Positions 11,904 to 25,000 of a stretch of 64,000 nt of DNA are shown piece after piece. A program made the position numbers and the translations under genes. Source of the stretch: Epinephelus fuscoguttatus (taxonomy: Eukaryota; Chordata; Actinopteri; Perciformes; Serranidae); assembly GCF_011397635.1 (NCBI RefSeq), contig NC_064761.1, positions 36,916,143-36,980,142 of the forward strand, read 5' to 3'. Position 1 is the first letter of the stretch, and each line of letters starts with the position of its first letter. A model generated the notes under the pieces. That model was not told the origin of the DNA. It worked only from the letters and a program-made list of their open reading frames with translations, and did no database searches.

Positions 11904-13028
11904 ATGGTGCTTCATCGGGCCATCCAGGCAGCTCGAGCAGGGGATCTTGCAACCCTGAGGGAACTGGCATCTTCTGGTTACCTCTTACCTGTCATCGCTG
12001 ATGCTCAAGGTGCAGGCCCGGTGCACCACGCAGCAAGGTGTGGACGTCTGGAGTGCCTGCAGTTCCTGGTGAGCGAGGTTGGGCTGGCAGCTGACACTCG
12101 GGCCTTGAACAGAGCCACACCAGCACATGATGCAGCAGCTACTGGCCACATCCAGGAGCTGCAGTGGCTGATAGACCAGGGAGGCTGCAATGTTGAGGTA
12201 AGTTTATCACTGTGAACAATCTACACAGAGAGGGAGAGGGGGAAACCTACCCTGAGAGCTCAAGTGCCCTGGAGAGGTGCCACATGTCCAGCTTTCCCCG
12301 TAATTTCTACCAGCTCTTTTGTGTGAGTCTAAATTCTGGCGATGGCTTTAGATGGTCATCTAACTGATCCCAGGGTGAGGTTACATCACTGCAGTTGTAA
12401 AAGGTACAGTATGCTACCTTTTCAGATGTATTACCAGCTGATTACATCATATGGTGTCGACTTACTGGGTATCCATTAGTATTATGTAGCAAGTGTAATT
12501 ATGTCCAGATGCTTGTGGGGAGCTCCCTCCAAACTTCGCTATTGGTCTGCCGACATGTTGTTTGCAGACTTCCTGCCTGAAATCAAAGAACACAATGTTT
12601 AAACTTATCATTTCTTACAGATTATTAATGTCTTAATTAATGATCCTCAGAAGAATCCCTTCTGCAGCTATGAGAAAGACATGCCCCTGTTTAATATCTC
12701 GCACCATATCCTTTGTGCACAAGTGACAAAATGTCTTTGACGTGTGCTGATAATCAAGTGTTCATTACAATCATCTTTGTTAATATTTCCAGGATAGGGA
12801 TGCCGCTGGTGCCACCGCGCTTCATCTCGCAGCCCGGTTCGGTTGTGTGGAGGTCATTAAGTGGCTGCTTTCTGTTGGAAGCGCAGCGGAGGTGGAGACA
12901 AACTGTGGAGCTGTACCTGCACACTATGCTGCAGCCAATGGGGACCTCACCTGTTTAAAACTACTGGTTCAGCAGGCACCTGGGTGAGTTCACAGCTGAT
13001 CCTAATAGCTCTTTAAAAGACTGTTTTT

Positions 13029-13061
<33 letters not shown>

Positions 13062-16000
13062 TCAGAAATCAATATGATGAAGGTCACGTGAATATAGTAA
13101 GGTAAGGTAAACTTTAATGTCCCTGAGGGGCAATTTGGGATACAGACAGTAGTCATGAGTACAACAAAACAGACAATACATGACACACAGTATCCAGTAT
13201 CACACACTGACAATTAGTGGTCACTGCTGGTTAAGATAAGCGACAGCACACAGTGACAAAGGACGATCTGTAACACTTAGTGCTACATGTAGGGAGGCAT
13301 AACCTCCGCCCTAATGGAAGCGTCTATGGGCCCAACGATGAAGAAGCAGCTCTGATCATCCAGGTAATTTCATACAGCACAAACAGAGCTTTTCTGGCTT
13401 CATGAGCCACTGAGCAACTGTCCAACTGAACGGGGTCCTGCCTTCAATGCTGTATCCAGCAGTGACTGTTACAAAGATGAAGACATGACAGTTCCCCAAA
13501 AGTGAAGCCAAAACCTCTTGGTCGCCCCCTGGTGATCGGCTGCAATATAGGTCATAAATAAACCCCACCCCCTCCAAGTTAGCAGGTGGGACATGGCCCA
13601 ATTCATATTACACGTCAAATACATGTTCAAGTGTTATTTGATGCTCTAAAAAGGGAATGTGACATCATGATTGACAGCTGTGTGTGTCACTGGTGTGTTT
13701 GTGTTCAATGGCACTTCTCATGATTAGGTCATTAGGTGTACGGGCAGGAACTTGATACTATGGCTCCACTTCCCAGTCGCTACTGTGCAGACTCTGACTC
13801 CAAATGACAAACATGGCAGCTGGGTGCCTGGGATAGTTTGGCTTCGATGGGCAAAATGGAGACCTGTTGTTCATCTTTATATGCAGTCTATGGTTGAGCC
13901 ACAATATTTCTGTGTCACCTGTAGCAACAACAAGGACAACAACATCAACTAAAACTTTGCAGAGATTCTCAAACTTATGGAACACAAATAAAACCATCCA
14001 ATTTAACGTCACTGATGATTTAACAAAACTTTGCTTTAACTCATGAAAACTACATTTGTTTATTTTGTTGCCACCAGTCTTGTGTTTGACACATCTCCAA
14101 TCACTTATTCTGTTAAATCACATTTGCAGATGATGATTGTATATTCTCAAGTGACCAGACACTATTGTTACATTACTCATGTTTAAGTAAAAGGATTTGT
14201 GGCCTTTAGTGACAGGTGAACATGTGTAATGTTAATCCTCCCTCCTCCATGAATCCCTTCTCTCCTCCGTCCCCTTAACCTGAGACAGTGACACGTACTA
14301 AGGACCAGATAAAGATGTGCTGCACTTCCTGCTTCATTTCCTTGTTACAGGAGAGTTCGACTGTAATTAGCATGACGCATGGCGGGGTCAGACCATCACG
14401 TGTGATGACCGGTAACCTGTGAATAATACATGCCTGGACACTGTTAGTCACATGCCAGCCTTGCGGTTGTTGAAGTACAGGACATACGTATGTCAGTGTA
14501 AATGAAGCTGAGCTGTGTTCACAGGCTTGACAGATTACCTGAATAAAGGTCATGACCCTTGGTTTATAAATGTCAATATATCCTGTCCTGTGTTTTTGGA
14601 GTGTAAGATTCCTGACTGGATCCTTAGAGCAAATGAGATGCAAACTAACATCTTTATACTGATTTTGGTTTTGTTTTAGAATTGATTTCAACAATAATAG
14701 TAATCATATCTAGAGAATCTAGATCATCTGTCATTACTATATTCAATTATATGATGGAGTGTAATAAAACCCAAACCAGCACATTTCCAATCGATAAAGT
14801 CTACAAACCAAATATTGACTGACTGGGGGTTTTTTGGGTTTTATGGAGGACAAAAAATGACTTTAGTGTCAATAATTATTAAATAAATGTATAAATAAAT
14901 AAACACATAAATAAATTTATAAAAAATACTGAAATAAGTAAAAACAGGAAATTAAAAAATGAATATATGAAACATTTTGGAATAAATAAATATATGAATA
15001 TAGAAATATATAAAAAGAATAAATAAATAAATGTTACATTAAATTAGGAAATAACAGATAAATGAATAAGTACCGAAATAAGTAAATACAAGCATATATA
15101 AGTAAATACATACATTTAAAAATAAATGTATGACAAAAAACAGGAATAAATAAATATGGAAATAAATAAAAGAAAAAAAGTGTTTAATTAAATATGGAAA
15201 TAATAGATAAATAAGTACAGAAATAAGTAAATACAGGAAAATATAAATAAATACAGTAATATAAAAATAAAGGAATAAATAAATATGGAAATAAGTAAAA
15301 GAAAAAATAAATAAATGTAAAATTCATTAATTCATTCATCATCTTCTAACCGCTTCATCCTCTTGAGGGTCGCGGGGGGGCTGGAGCCTATCCCAGCTGA
15401 CATCGGGCAAGAGGCAGGGTTCACCCTGGACAGGTCGCCAGACTATCACAGGGCTGACACATAGAGACAGACAACCATTCACACTCACATTCACACCTAC
15501 GGACAATTTAGAGTTATCAATTAACCTAGTCCCCAATCTGCATGTCTTTGGACTGTGGGAGGAAGCCGGAGTGCCCGGAGAGAACCCACGCTGACACGGG
15601 GAGAACATGCAAACTCCACACAGAAGGGCTCCCACACCCGGGATCGAACCGGCAACCCTCTTGCTGTGAGGCGACAGTGCTAACCATCACACCACCGTGC
15701 CGCCCTAAATGTTAAATTAGATATGGAAATAATAGATAAATTAGTAAGTACTGAAATATTTTGTTACAGGAATATATAAATAAATAGAACATTTTAAAAA
15801 TACAAGGATAAATAAGTAAATAAATATGGAAATAAATTAAAGAATAAATAAATGTTAAATTAAACATGGAAATAATAGATAAATTAGTAAGTACTGAAAT
15901 ATTTTGATGCAGGAATATATAAATAAATAGAAAATTTTAAAAATACAAGGATAAATAAGTAAATGAATATGGAAATAAATTAAAGAATAAATACGTGTTA

Positions 16001-19000
16001 AATTAAACATGGAAATAAATGCACAAATAATTAAATAAAAGTTGATCATGAAACAGGACATAAATAAATATTTTTTAAAAACCCTTTTTTGATTTGCGCA
16101 CTTATTTTATTTATTATTTGTTCATCAATTTATTTCTGTATTTATGTCAGCATTTATTTCATTAGGTATTTATTTCCATATTTATTTATTTGCATTTTTC
16201 TTTATACATATTTATTCATTGATACTTGGCCCTCCACACGGTTGCACCAGTCGTGACTGAAATACTAAAAAGTGAGTTCAAAACAGCAAGAAAATGAGAA
16301 TCAGTACATTTATTAACAGCAAATTCATTATATGTCATTTATACTTGACAATATGAATTTCAGCTTTAAGTTTGTCACTTCAGTAACTGTCTCAACTGAA
16401 CACAAGTCTATTATGGCTAAAATAACCATTGCATTGTATCAGGCAGACGTTTGATACTGGTCCCAATACTGACTACATGTTTTTAAGCATTTCATGTCTG
16501 ACACTGGTAACTTAACCTTGTGGCCCCCTGTCCTTGATGTATGTTGGAGTGCAGGTGTGTGAACCACCAGACTGTCATCGGTGCCACCCCGCTTTACCTG
16601 GCCTGCCAGGAAGGCCACCTGCATGTTGTCGAGTACCTTGTGAACAGCTCCGGGGCTGACGTCCACCTGAGGGCCCACGATGGCATGACCTGCCTGCACG
16701 CTGCTGCTCATATGGGCCACCAGACTGTGGTGATGTGGCTGGTCAGTAGAGAAGTGTTTCCTGGATATATTTGTGTTCTACTGAATCACCACACACTTTG
16801 ATCCTTTGTGCTTTTCCCCAAACAGGTGAGCCATACTGATGTCAGCCTGTCATGCCAGGACAGAGAAGGAGCGACTGCTCTGCACTTTGCCGCCAGCAGA
16901 GGGCACTATTGTATCTTGGAGAGGCTGCTTCATATGGGTTCAAAGGTCATCAAGGATTACTGGGGAGGGACCCCGCTTCATGATGCTGCAGAGAATGGAG
17001 AGCTGGAGGTTAGACAGCAGTTTGCTCTTGTTGTTTTTGTCTTGTCTAAATAAACTAAACAGAATGAATGACACAATATTTTCTTGGTATCTTGGTCTGT
17101 TACACTGTCCTGTTCCCTCTTCCAGTGCTGTAAAATCTTGTTGGCCTATCAAGCAAAGCCTTCAGACCAAGACATTGATGGATTCACTGCAACAGACCTG
17201 GCAGAGTACAATGGACACCACGAATGTGCCAGATATCTCTGTGCCATGGAGAAAAATGTAAGCTGTCTGTCTCTCACCGACAGTATTTTTCCTGATCTTA
17301 CACATTTTCCTGCTCTGTGTCCTCTCTCTCTGTGTCCGCACTGCCCAGCTGTTTATTCTGGCAGGAAAATCAAAGCTAATTCCCGGTCAACAGCAAACAT
17401 CTGGAGGATCTCGGAACCTCGGTGAATCATTTTCTCAATTTGCATTTCATGCTGGTCGAGCCTGTCCTTCTCCGGCGCTGTTGTCTTCCACTCAGCCTGA
17501 TTGCTCTCAGTTTAAGAGGTCTCAGAAAGTGGAGGATGAGGGCTTTCATGTTTAATAAGGCATTGCAGGCGATGGTGCCGTGAGTGCTGGAGGAGACTCT
17601 TGGTTCTTATTTTGCCACTGAGGACTCTCTGAGATTAGACTGTTTTGTTTTGCACAGAAAGCACGACACTCCTTAATGTGACTGATGAATATTTTAGTGT
17701 TAACACATTGTTTGTGCTTGTGTTGCCTGCTGAAGTCAGGGGTCATTGTGGTTAAAACTGCCCTGCTTCAACTCAAATGAACCAGTTTACTGTGTGCAGC
17801 ATCTTGCTTTATTTGTTTTTCTTTTGAATAGCTACATAACAGTGAGTTTTGGAGGATTACAGTTGGTACTGACACTTAAAACTGGACTTGTGGAGTTGAT
17901 TTAAATAGAGAACAGATTATACTCCTAACTCAAAGAGCCTATGGGGACCACTCTGTCAGCAGACTTGTTGAACCTTAAAGCCTCACAGCTGTCCACCTGC
18001 AGCCTGTCCTTGTTTCTCCCCATCACACTTCACTTACCGCCTATGGTGCAGACAACACAGCGACGTACACAGAGTAATGAAAGCTGTCGGGCCCGATAGA
18101 TGCCATTAATAAGTCAGCAGAGAAGAGCAGCACTCATACATAAAGAGGATGATGATAGGGAGCCGTTGAGGCGTGGCTGCTGAGCTCCCCTTCAGAAATA
18201 ATCCTCCCAGCAACAATGGAGAGCTAATTAGCGCAGGGGCCGCTGCGACGTCGAACGCAGCCGGAGCCGCCGCCAGCTAAGGGCCTATCAGTTACCCCTC
18301 TCCAGCGGCTCAGGTGGAGGGCCCAGTGGCTGAGCCCGTTATGAGATCCACAAGCTTAAGTTTCAGCGTTTTCACCATTCTGATGCCTGGAACAGGCAAC
18401 TCTATCCCTCTGTGGACTGGGAGAGCAGGATGTCACTGGCCTCAAACACACGTTTGATTGTGTGTCATGTTTTTTTTTTCCAGGGACTTGGAAGTGCTAT
18501 GATTGTCACCTCTGGATACTGTGTAATGTTGGTAGCAGACAGAATGATGTATCAGGTGTCTTGGACAGACAGACTGATGTGAACAAAGGGATGATCTGAT
18601 AGAGAACCTGAAATAGTAGTTAATTGATTTAAATCATCATGATTTTTGCAGAGCAGACTGTGTAATGCTTTGAAACCTCCCGTGCCAGAGATGAGCTGCA
18701 CAAGCTTTAATTACATTTCTGGTGGTGTGTTAGTTTTGTAAAGTGCTGCTTGGATCACGGGTTTCATCGGTTCTAAAGTGTCAGTCAGATAATCTCATTT
18801 CCGAGCAGCGACCTAAATGGATTGGGACGTTGACCGGGGAGAGCTGTGTGTTTGGCCTCTCTGCATGTTTGGATCTCTCACAACGAGGTCAGACTCGTTC
18901 AGCGCTGTCAACCGCTCTTCCTCATCTCGCATCTCAGGAACAGCTGCAATCAAATAAACAGTGTGTGGCGTGAGGTTTACTTCACACACATTTGTGGCTT

Positions 19001-22000
19001 TTGCTCTCCATTCACAGCGATCGGGCCGCAGAGATACGGCTGTTTCAGAATGGTATTTTTAGAATAGTTGGGAAAAGGAAACACTTTGTGGTCTAATTCA
19101 TCACTGTGATTTCATCAGGATCTACTCGTCTTCTGCATTTAGAAACAAAACACATTCTTTAATGGCTTTTGTTTTATCTCTTGGTAAAATATCTAATCAA
19201 CACTTCATCTGATAAACTCATTGTATCCCTGATTTTGTAAGTCCTCCATCCTCTTTCACATCAGGTCTCTTGACCTGTCTGAATCTCACAGAGCTTGGCT
19301 GCATCACAGTTGCATGTGTATCACAGATGGTTGAGATATTTACAGAACTGTAAAATCTACATCCTATCCCCAAACGCCCTGTAACACTCTCTGCAGATTC
19401 AGCTTTAAAGTATGTAATGCCAAGGTGTTAAAATCCAACAATAGCTGTGGACAGGTTGTCTGCAGGTTCTTAAACGTCTTAAATTGCCTTAAGTTTTAGA
19501 AATGTTAGACCTTAAAAGTCATTAAATAGTCTTAAATTTGAATTTGTGAGGTCACAATCTAATTTTATTTATCCAGTTATTTTATTTTTTCATGCTTTTG
19601 CCTTTAATTGACAGGAGAGAGTGAAATGGGGGAGTGAGAGAGAGTGGGGGGATGACATGCAGCAAATGGTCGCGAGCTGGAGTCGAACCCACAAGCACTG
19701 CACCGAGGCAACACCTCTGTATATGGGGCGTCAGCACTAGCCACTACTCTACCGACACTCCTTATCCAATTATTCATTGTATTTTTAGTCTAACAAGTAA
19801 AGCTCTTCTGTGTGAAAGTCCACATTTCTGATGTCACAAATATTTAAACCTATTACTGAACCTCAAACTGTCTGTTACTGTTACTTCATACTTGCCCTCA
19901 GCTGTTGGCAAAATGTAGATTAATCTAACTCTGATAATCATACTAGTACATAAAACCTACCTCTGCACGGAACTACATGTACACTACTTACCTTTGTACT
20001 TATCTGCAATACTTTAATAAGATAAACATGACTTGTCCAAAAATTAGTCTTAAATTTGGTTTACAAAATATCTCGAAAAGGTCTTAAAGACCATTAAATT
20101 TAAGTGTCTGGTTTAAGCTGAAATGCCCAAAAATTCCCAGGTCATAGCTCCTTCCAGGATTTCCAAGTATTGGTGTCATTGTTGCTGCTGTTGTCACAAA
20201 GACAACCGGATTTCTTTCTGTTTTCCTCAGATCCTGGCAACTACCAGCAACATGGGACACATTTTGTTTTCCACAGTTACTTCGGTGGCTTCAACGTCTG
20301 CCAGTTCCATTACTGGGAGTAGGAGCTGTAAACAACTTACACCGATACTCCTTGGTGACTGGGTACAGCAACTGTACCGATAACGCTTTATCATGATACA
20401 ATATTATATGTCTGTCACGACGATACAGTTTTGTTTTGATTAAAATTTAATTTGTCTGCAATTGATATGAAACAATATCAGTATATACCTTTACTGTCTT
20501 TTTCTGGGCTGCTTACCATTGTTTGACATGAATGGGCCATGGGAATTTCAATGGTTAAACAAACATAACAAAACAATGGCACTCACTAATCAATCTTCTT
20601 TTGTATTTTAATTGTGGACAGAAGATGGATTAGTGAGTGCCGTTGTTTTTGATTATTTTCATCGTCGACTAATCTGTCGATTATTTCTTCGATTAGTCGA
20701 CTAATCATTTTATCGAAAAATTTGTTAAAATGTTGAAAAATGTCGGTCTGTCTCTCCCAAACCCCAAAATTACATCATCTAATGTCTTGTTTCATACTCA
20801 CGCCAAAGGGTTTTAGTTCACCGTCATGGGAGAGTGTGTAAAGCTGCCAATATTTGAACGTAAGAAGCTGCAATAGGAGTATTTTGGGGTACTTTTATAG
20901 TTCCTTTCTATGAAAAATGACTCAAACTGAGTAGTCGACTTCTACAATAGTCACCGATTATTTTAATAGTGGATTAGTCATCGATTAGTCGACTAATCGT
21001 TGCAGCCCTAGTTGACACACTCTTTTGCCCCATCAATCGAGTCTTCGTCCTACATGTTGGCAGACAGAGTTGAACGGTGAAAGCAAGGCTCATAGGGAGC
21101 CAAACTAAACATCAGTTGTGTTATTTTTCTACAGTCAGTATATTATGCAATCAACATTTATTTAATAATGACAAGTTAAAGCAAAAAAAAAAGGTCTATT
21201 TCCACTCAAATATATTTGAGTTGTAAAATGTTGGTTGGACGAAACAACCAATATTAATTTGTCAACTTGGGCTTTGGGAATTGTGATGGCCGATCATTTT
21301 TGAGGCCACCCTCAAAAAAAGCTTGACGGGGCACCTGTTGGCTCAGTGGGTAAAGTGGGCACACGCAGTGGCTGCATGCCGGATTCCAGCCTGTGGCCCT
21401 TTGCTGCATATCATCCCCTTTCCCTCCCTCCTTCATGCTCAAAGTGTCCCATCTAATGAGGGCAAAAGGGCCAAAAAATAATCTTAAAAAACTTAGCTCC
21501 TTCTGCCTCAGGTGTGGATATAAGCTGCTTTTTTGTCATTGTCTTGTACGATATTTAACCAGATATCTTTGGAAATTTTGGTCTGGCAAAACAACCGATT
21601 TTAATAAGTCAGGCTGGGCTTTGGGAAATTGTGATTGGCATTTTTTAATTTTTTTTTTTTGACATTTTAGAGACTATTAATCAAGAGAATCATTGATTAA
21701 TCGATTGTGGCAATAATTGGTAGTTGCAGCCAGCAAGAATACTGAAATACATGTTTTTATCAGGAAATTGGTGAATTAGTGTTTGGAAAATGTAGGCGCC
21801 ATTTTCCTTGGCACGTTGTTATTTGTTGTCGGCGTTTCCACATCAAGTCAAACCCATCTATCTAAGCTTATGGTATCACATTGTGTTTCCACTGTCACAG
21901 TTTACTGATCACCTCAGGTTGATTTTACAGCCACCCCCACAAAAAAACCCTGATGAATTAGTTCCTCCGTTCAATTGTTCCAAGTGGAAAAAGCACCTGA

Positions 22001-25000
22001 ACGCGCATGGATAAAATGTCTTTTTTCCAGCTGCTTTGACAAGTCTTCCGCTGATACCTCCCTTCGTGCCACAACATGGCCATTGGTTTGTCCATGCATT
22101 AGTGACATTACCGGCCACCCTATCCTTTCCCTTAATTATTAACAGCATTCTCCGATCAGAGTTTTTGTTTATTACCTGGTGGCCCTTGGCCACTGGCAGA
22201 GATGCTGATGATGGTGTCAAACGAGTGGTTGGTGATCTTACGATAGTGTCACATCCTCAACACGGAGCGACCGCTGCAGATACCTGGCTGCATGACTCTG
22301 TGCTTCCGGAGTCTCACTGTGAAGTGAAGACGTTCCTGTGTGCACTGGGAGGATTGTTGAAGGTCAGTGGGGCTGGTTTATAGATCATTTTCTCTTTTAG
22401 TTGTACTCTCTGTACTGCTTTGGCCTGTTTTTGCTCCTCCCTGTGCTTTGTGACATTATTTTTCATTGAGTATTTGTTCATAAGTAGGTGACTGGACAGG
22501 CTGAGTAATTAGTTTTGTAAAACGAAAGGAAAGTTTTGCAATTTCTGTTAAAGAGGCCCTCGCTGACAGATGTGTTGGCAGCGTTTGACCTACTTTCTGA
22601 TCAGTTGTGGCCTCTTACGGTTAGGTATGACTAATACTCCAGGCTTGTGACATTACAATATGTTGTCATTGTTGATTTTGTGCAAATTGAACATGATTTT
22701 TCTTCCTTGTTTTGAACCATGTGCTGTGTCTAGATGTAGTTTTCTGATCCAGTAGTTGTTAAAATGTTTCCGTATGATGTAGACAAATATTGCCATTAGT
22801 CTTGTTTATCACAGTGGATGCATAAAAGCTGTAAATGTTGGCAAAAACATCATGTCTGTCACTTGTTAGCCTCTCAAACATTTACCTCCTTGCGGGAAAC
22901 CTGAGAGTATTTTAACATGTGAGCAGACATGTATTTACACTATAGTGTTCTGTGTATAATGTACACCCGCTGTATACATTCCACGTTGCAATTTATCACC
23001 AAGAACGTGAATATTTCATGTGGAAGCAGGTTGTTTTCATGATCGACTCCAGAATTACAAGACATGTTTTTAAATACACATGCTTAAACTCTCTCATGGC
23101 TCGACCCGCAGGGACCACAGATTACTGCTGCTGCGTGTCCGACAGTGAGACAGCACCGAGTAGCTGTTTCTTAACTCTTGGCTCCTAATCTGTAGTGATC
23201 AGGCTCTTTGTGCTCTTTGATAGAGGGAGAGTGGATCCAGGCCAAAACAGGGCTAGGCTATCTATATATCTGCGTGGCAATTGTGATGGGGTGCTGATGA
23301 AAACCAAATGCTCTCTGGCCACTGGGTCTAATTAAACACACACACGGACCGGTTCATCATAGCTTTTAGGACATTGAACTGTTACGAGAAGGGTCACAAA
23401 AGAATCAGGCTCTCCCCTTCCCATTTTCCCAGCCCCCCCCCCTGTTTATCTATTTATGGATTGCACAACTTCGGGGAAGTTGATTCCTCCGCCTGAGCAG
23501 TGTCACAGCATATTTCGTGCTGTTGGACATCAAAGTACCGTGTGAGAGGAAATGGCAAGGACCACCTCACGGACAAAAAGCACAACAGCATGCAGCAGCA
23601 TATTAGGGCTGCCTTTGATGTTTTGGTTACTAATAATGTCCTTGGAGAGCTGAATTTGATATGCATTCTGCATGGAGTGCATTAAGACAATGCAGGTTCA
23701 TTAAAGGGGATCTAAATGTTTCCATACATCCTACATCCTCCCTAGAGTGGTGTGAAATGCTGCCAATTATTCAAGGTTGCTTACTATCCCATGCGCTTGT
23801 TTTTTCTTTCTCTTTGTCTTTTAAAGTGCATGTCCTCAGGCTTTAAAATGTTTTGATGTGTTCCTATCAATCTAGACATTAAGTGCTTTTAATTAGCTTG
23901 TTTCTTACAATAATTATTTTTTTAGACCTGTAGAAAACAATCCAAACAAATCTCACACCATATTTTGCAAAAAGTATCACAACTCCAGAGGTTTGAAAAA
24001 TTCACACGTATCAACTCGGAGGAACTGATACCGTAAAAACAATCAGTCCACCCATCACTAGTACAAAACCAAATTATTGCCCTTACATTTCCTCCATTGA
24101 GATATATTGTGTCTTTGACAACGCATGAAAGGGATCTAGCCTTCCTCAGGTATTTTACTCCTGAAAAAAACAAAAATGTCACTTTTTGTCACTCGACTCT
24201 TTTTACATTTATGTCGAACTGTCACAGAAGAACTACAGTTCTATTCCAGAAGTAAGATTACATATGGTGTTCAGAAAAAAACAGTCAAAATGTAAAAAAT
24301 CTATAAATCTGTTTCTGTTGTGTGTCAGTGTGATTGTATGAAAACATGCAGAGATACAAAACCTTTGACTCCATAGTCAGTATGACGTAGGGCATTAACG
24401 ACTTTGATTTTTTTCAGGTCGACTTATCTGTCAATAAAGTCGAAGTTGAGTCTACAAGTCATTTGATGACGTCATCACATTGACACGGCGGAGGAAAGTA
24501 AAGTATCTCCACACGTGATGTGTGTCTGTCAAGGCCCAAACATACTCGGGCGGAATGTACGCGGAACGGACTCTGCGGAGGTCTGCGCGGACTAAAAGTG
24601 GACGTCCGCAAACACTGTGCGTGCAAAGCTCAGATTTTACGACCGCGCGGACTCCGCTCTGCACACCAGTGACTGCTCCACATGTATTTTTCACATTGCG
24701 GGGATTTTTCATGGACATTTTTACAGGAAAGTACAACACGGAAGTGCGCTCGACTATGAAAGCCCAAATGACTGGAGTCTGCTCAGCTTATAGTGCACCC
24801 GAGTATGTTCACTTTAGTCAAGGATAAAGTATCAGTGTGGCAGCAATTGCATTCCGTACACAAGCACACACAGAGAGAGAGAGGGAAAAAACACACGACT
24901 TGTCGACTCCTCCCGGGGGGTGTCGACTTGTGCCACTGACGTCGACACGTCGACAAATCGACTTTTCTGTTAATGCCCTAGTATGACGTCACATGTAAAG

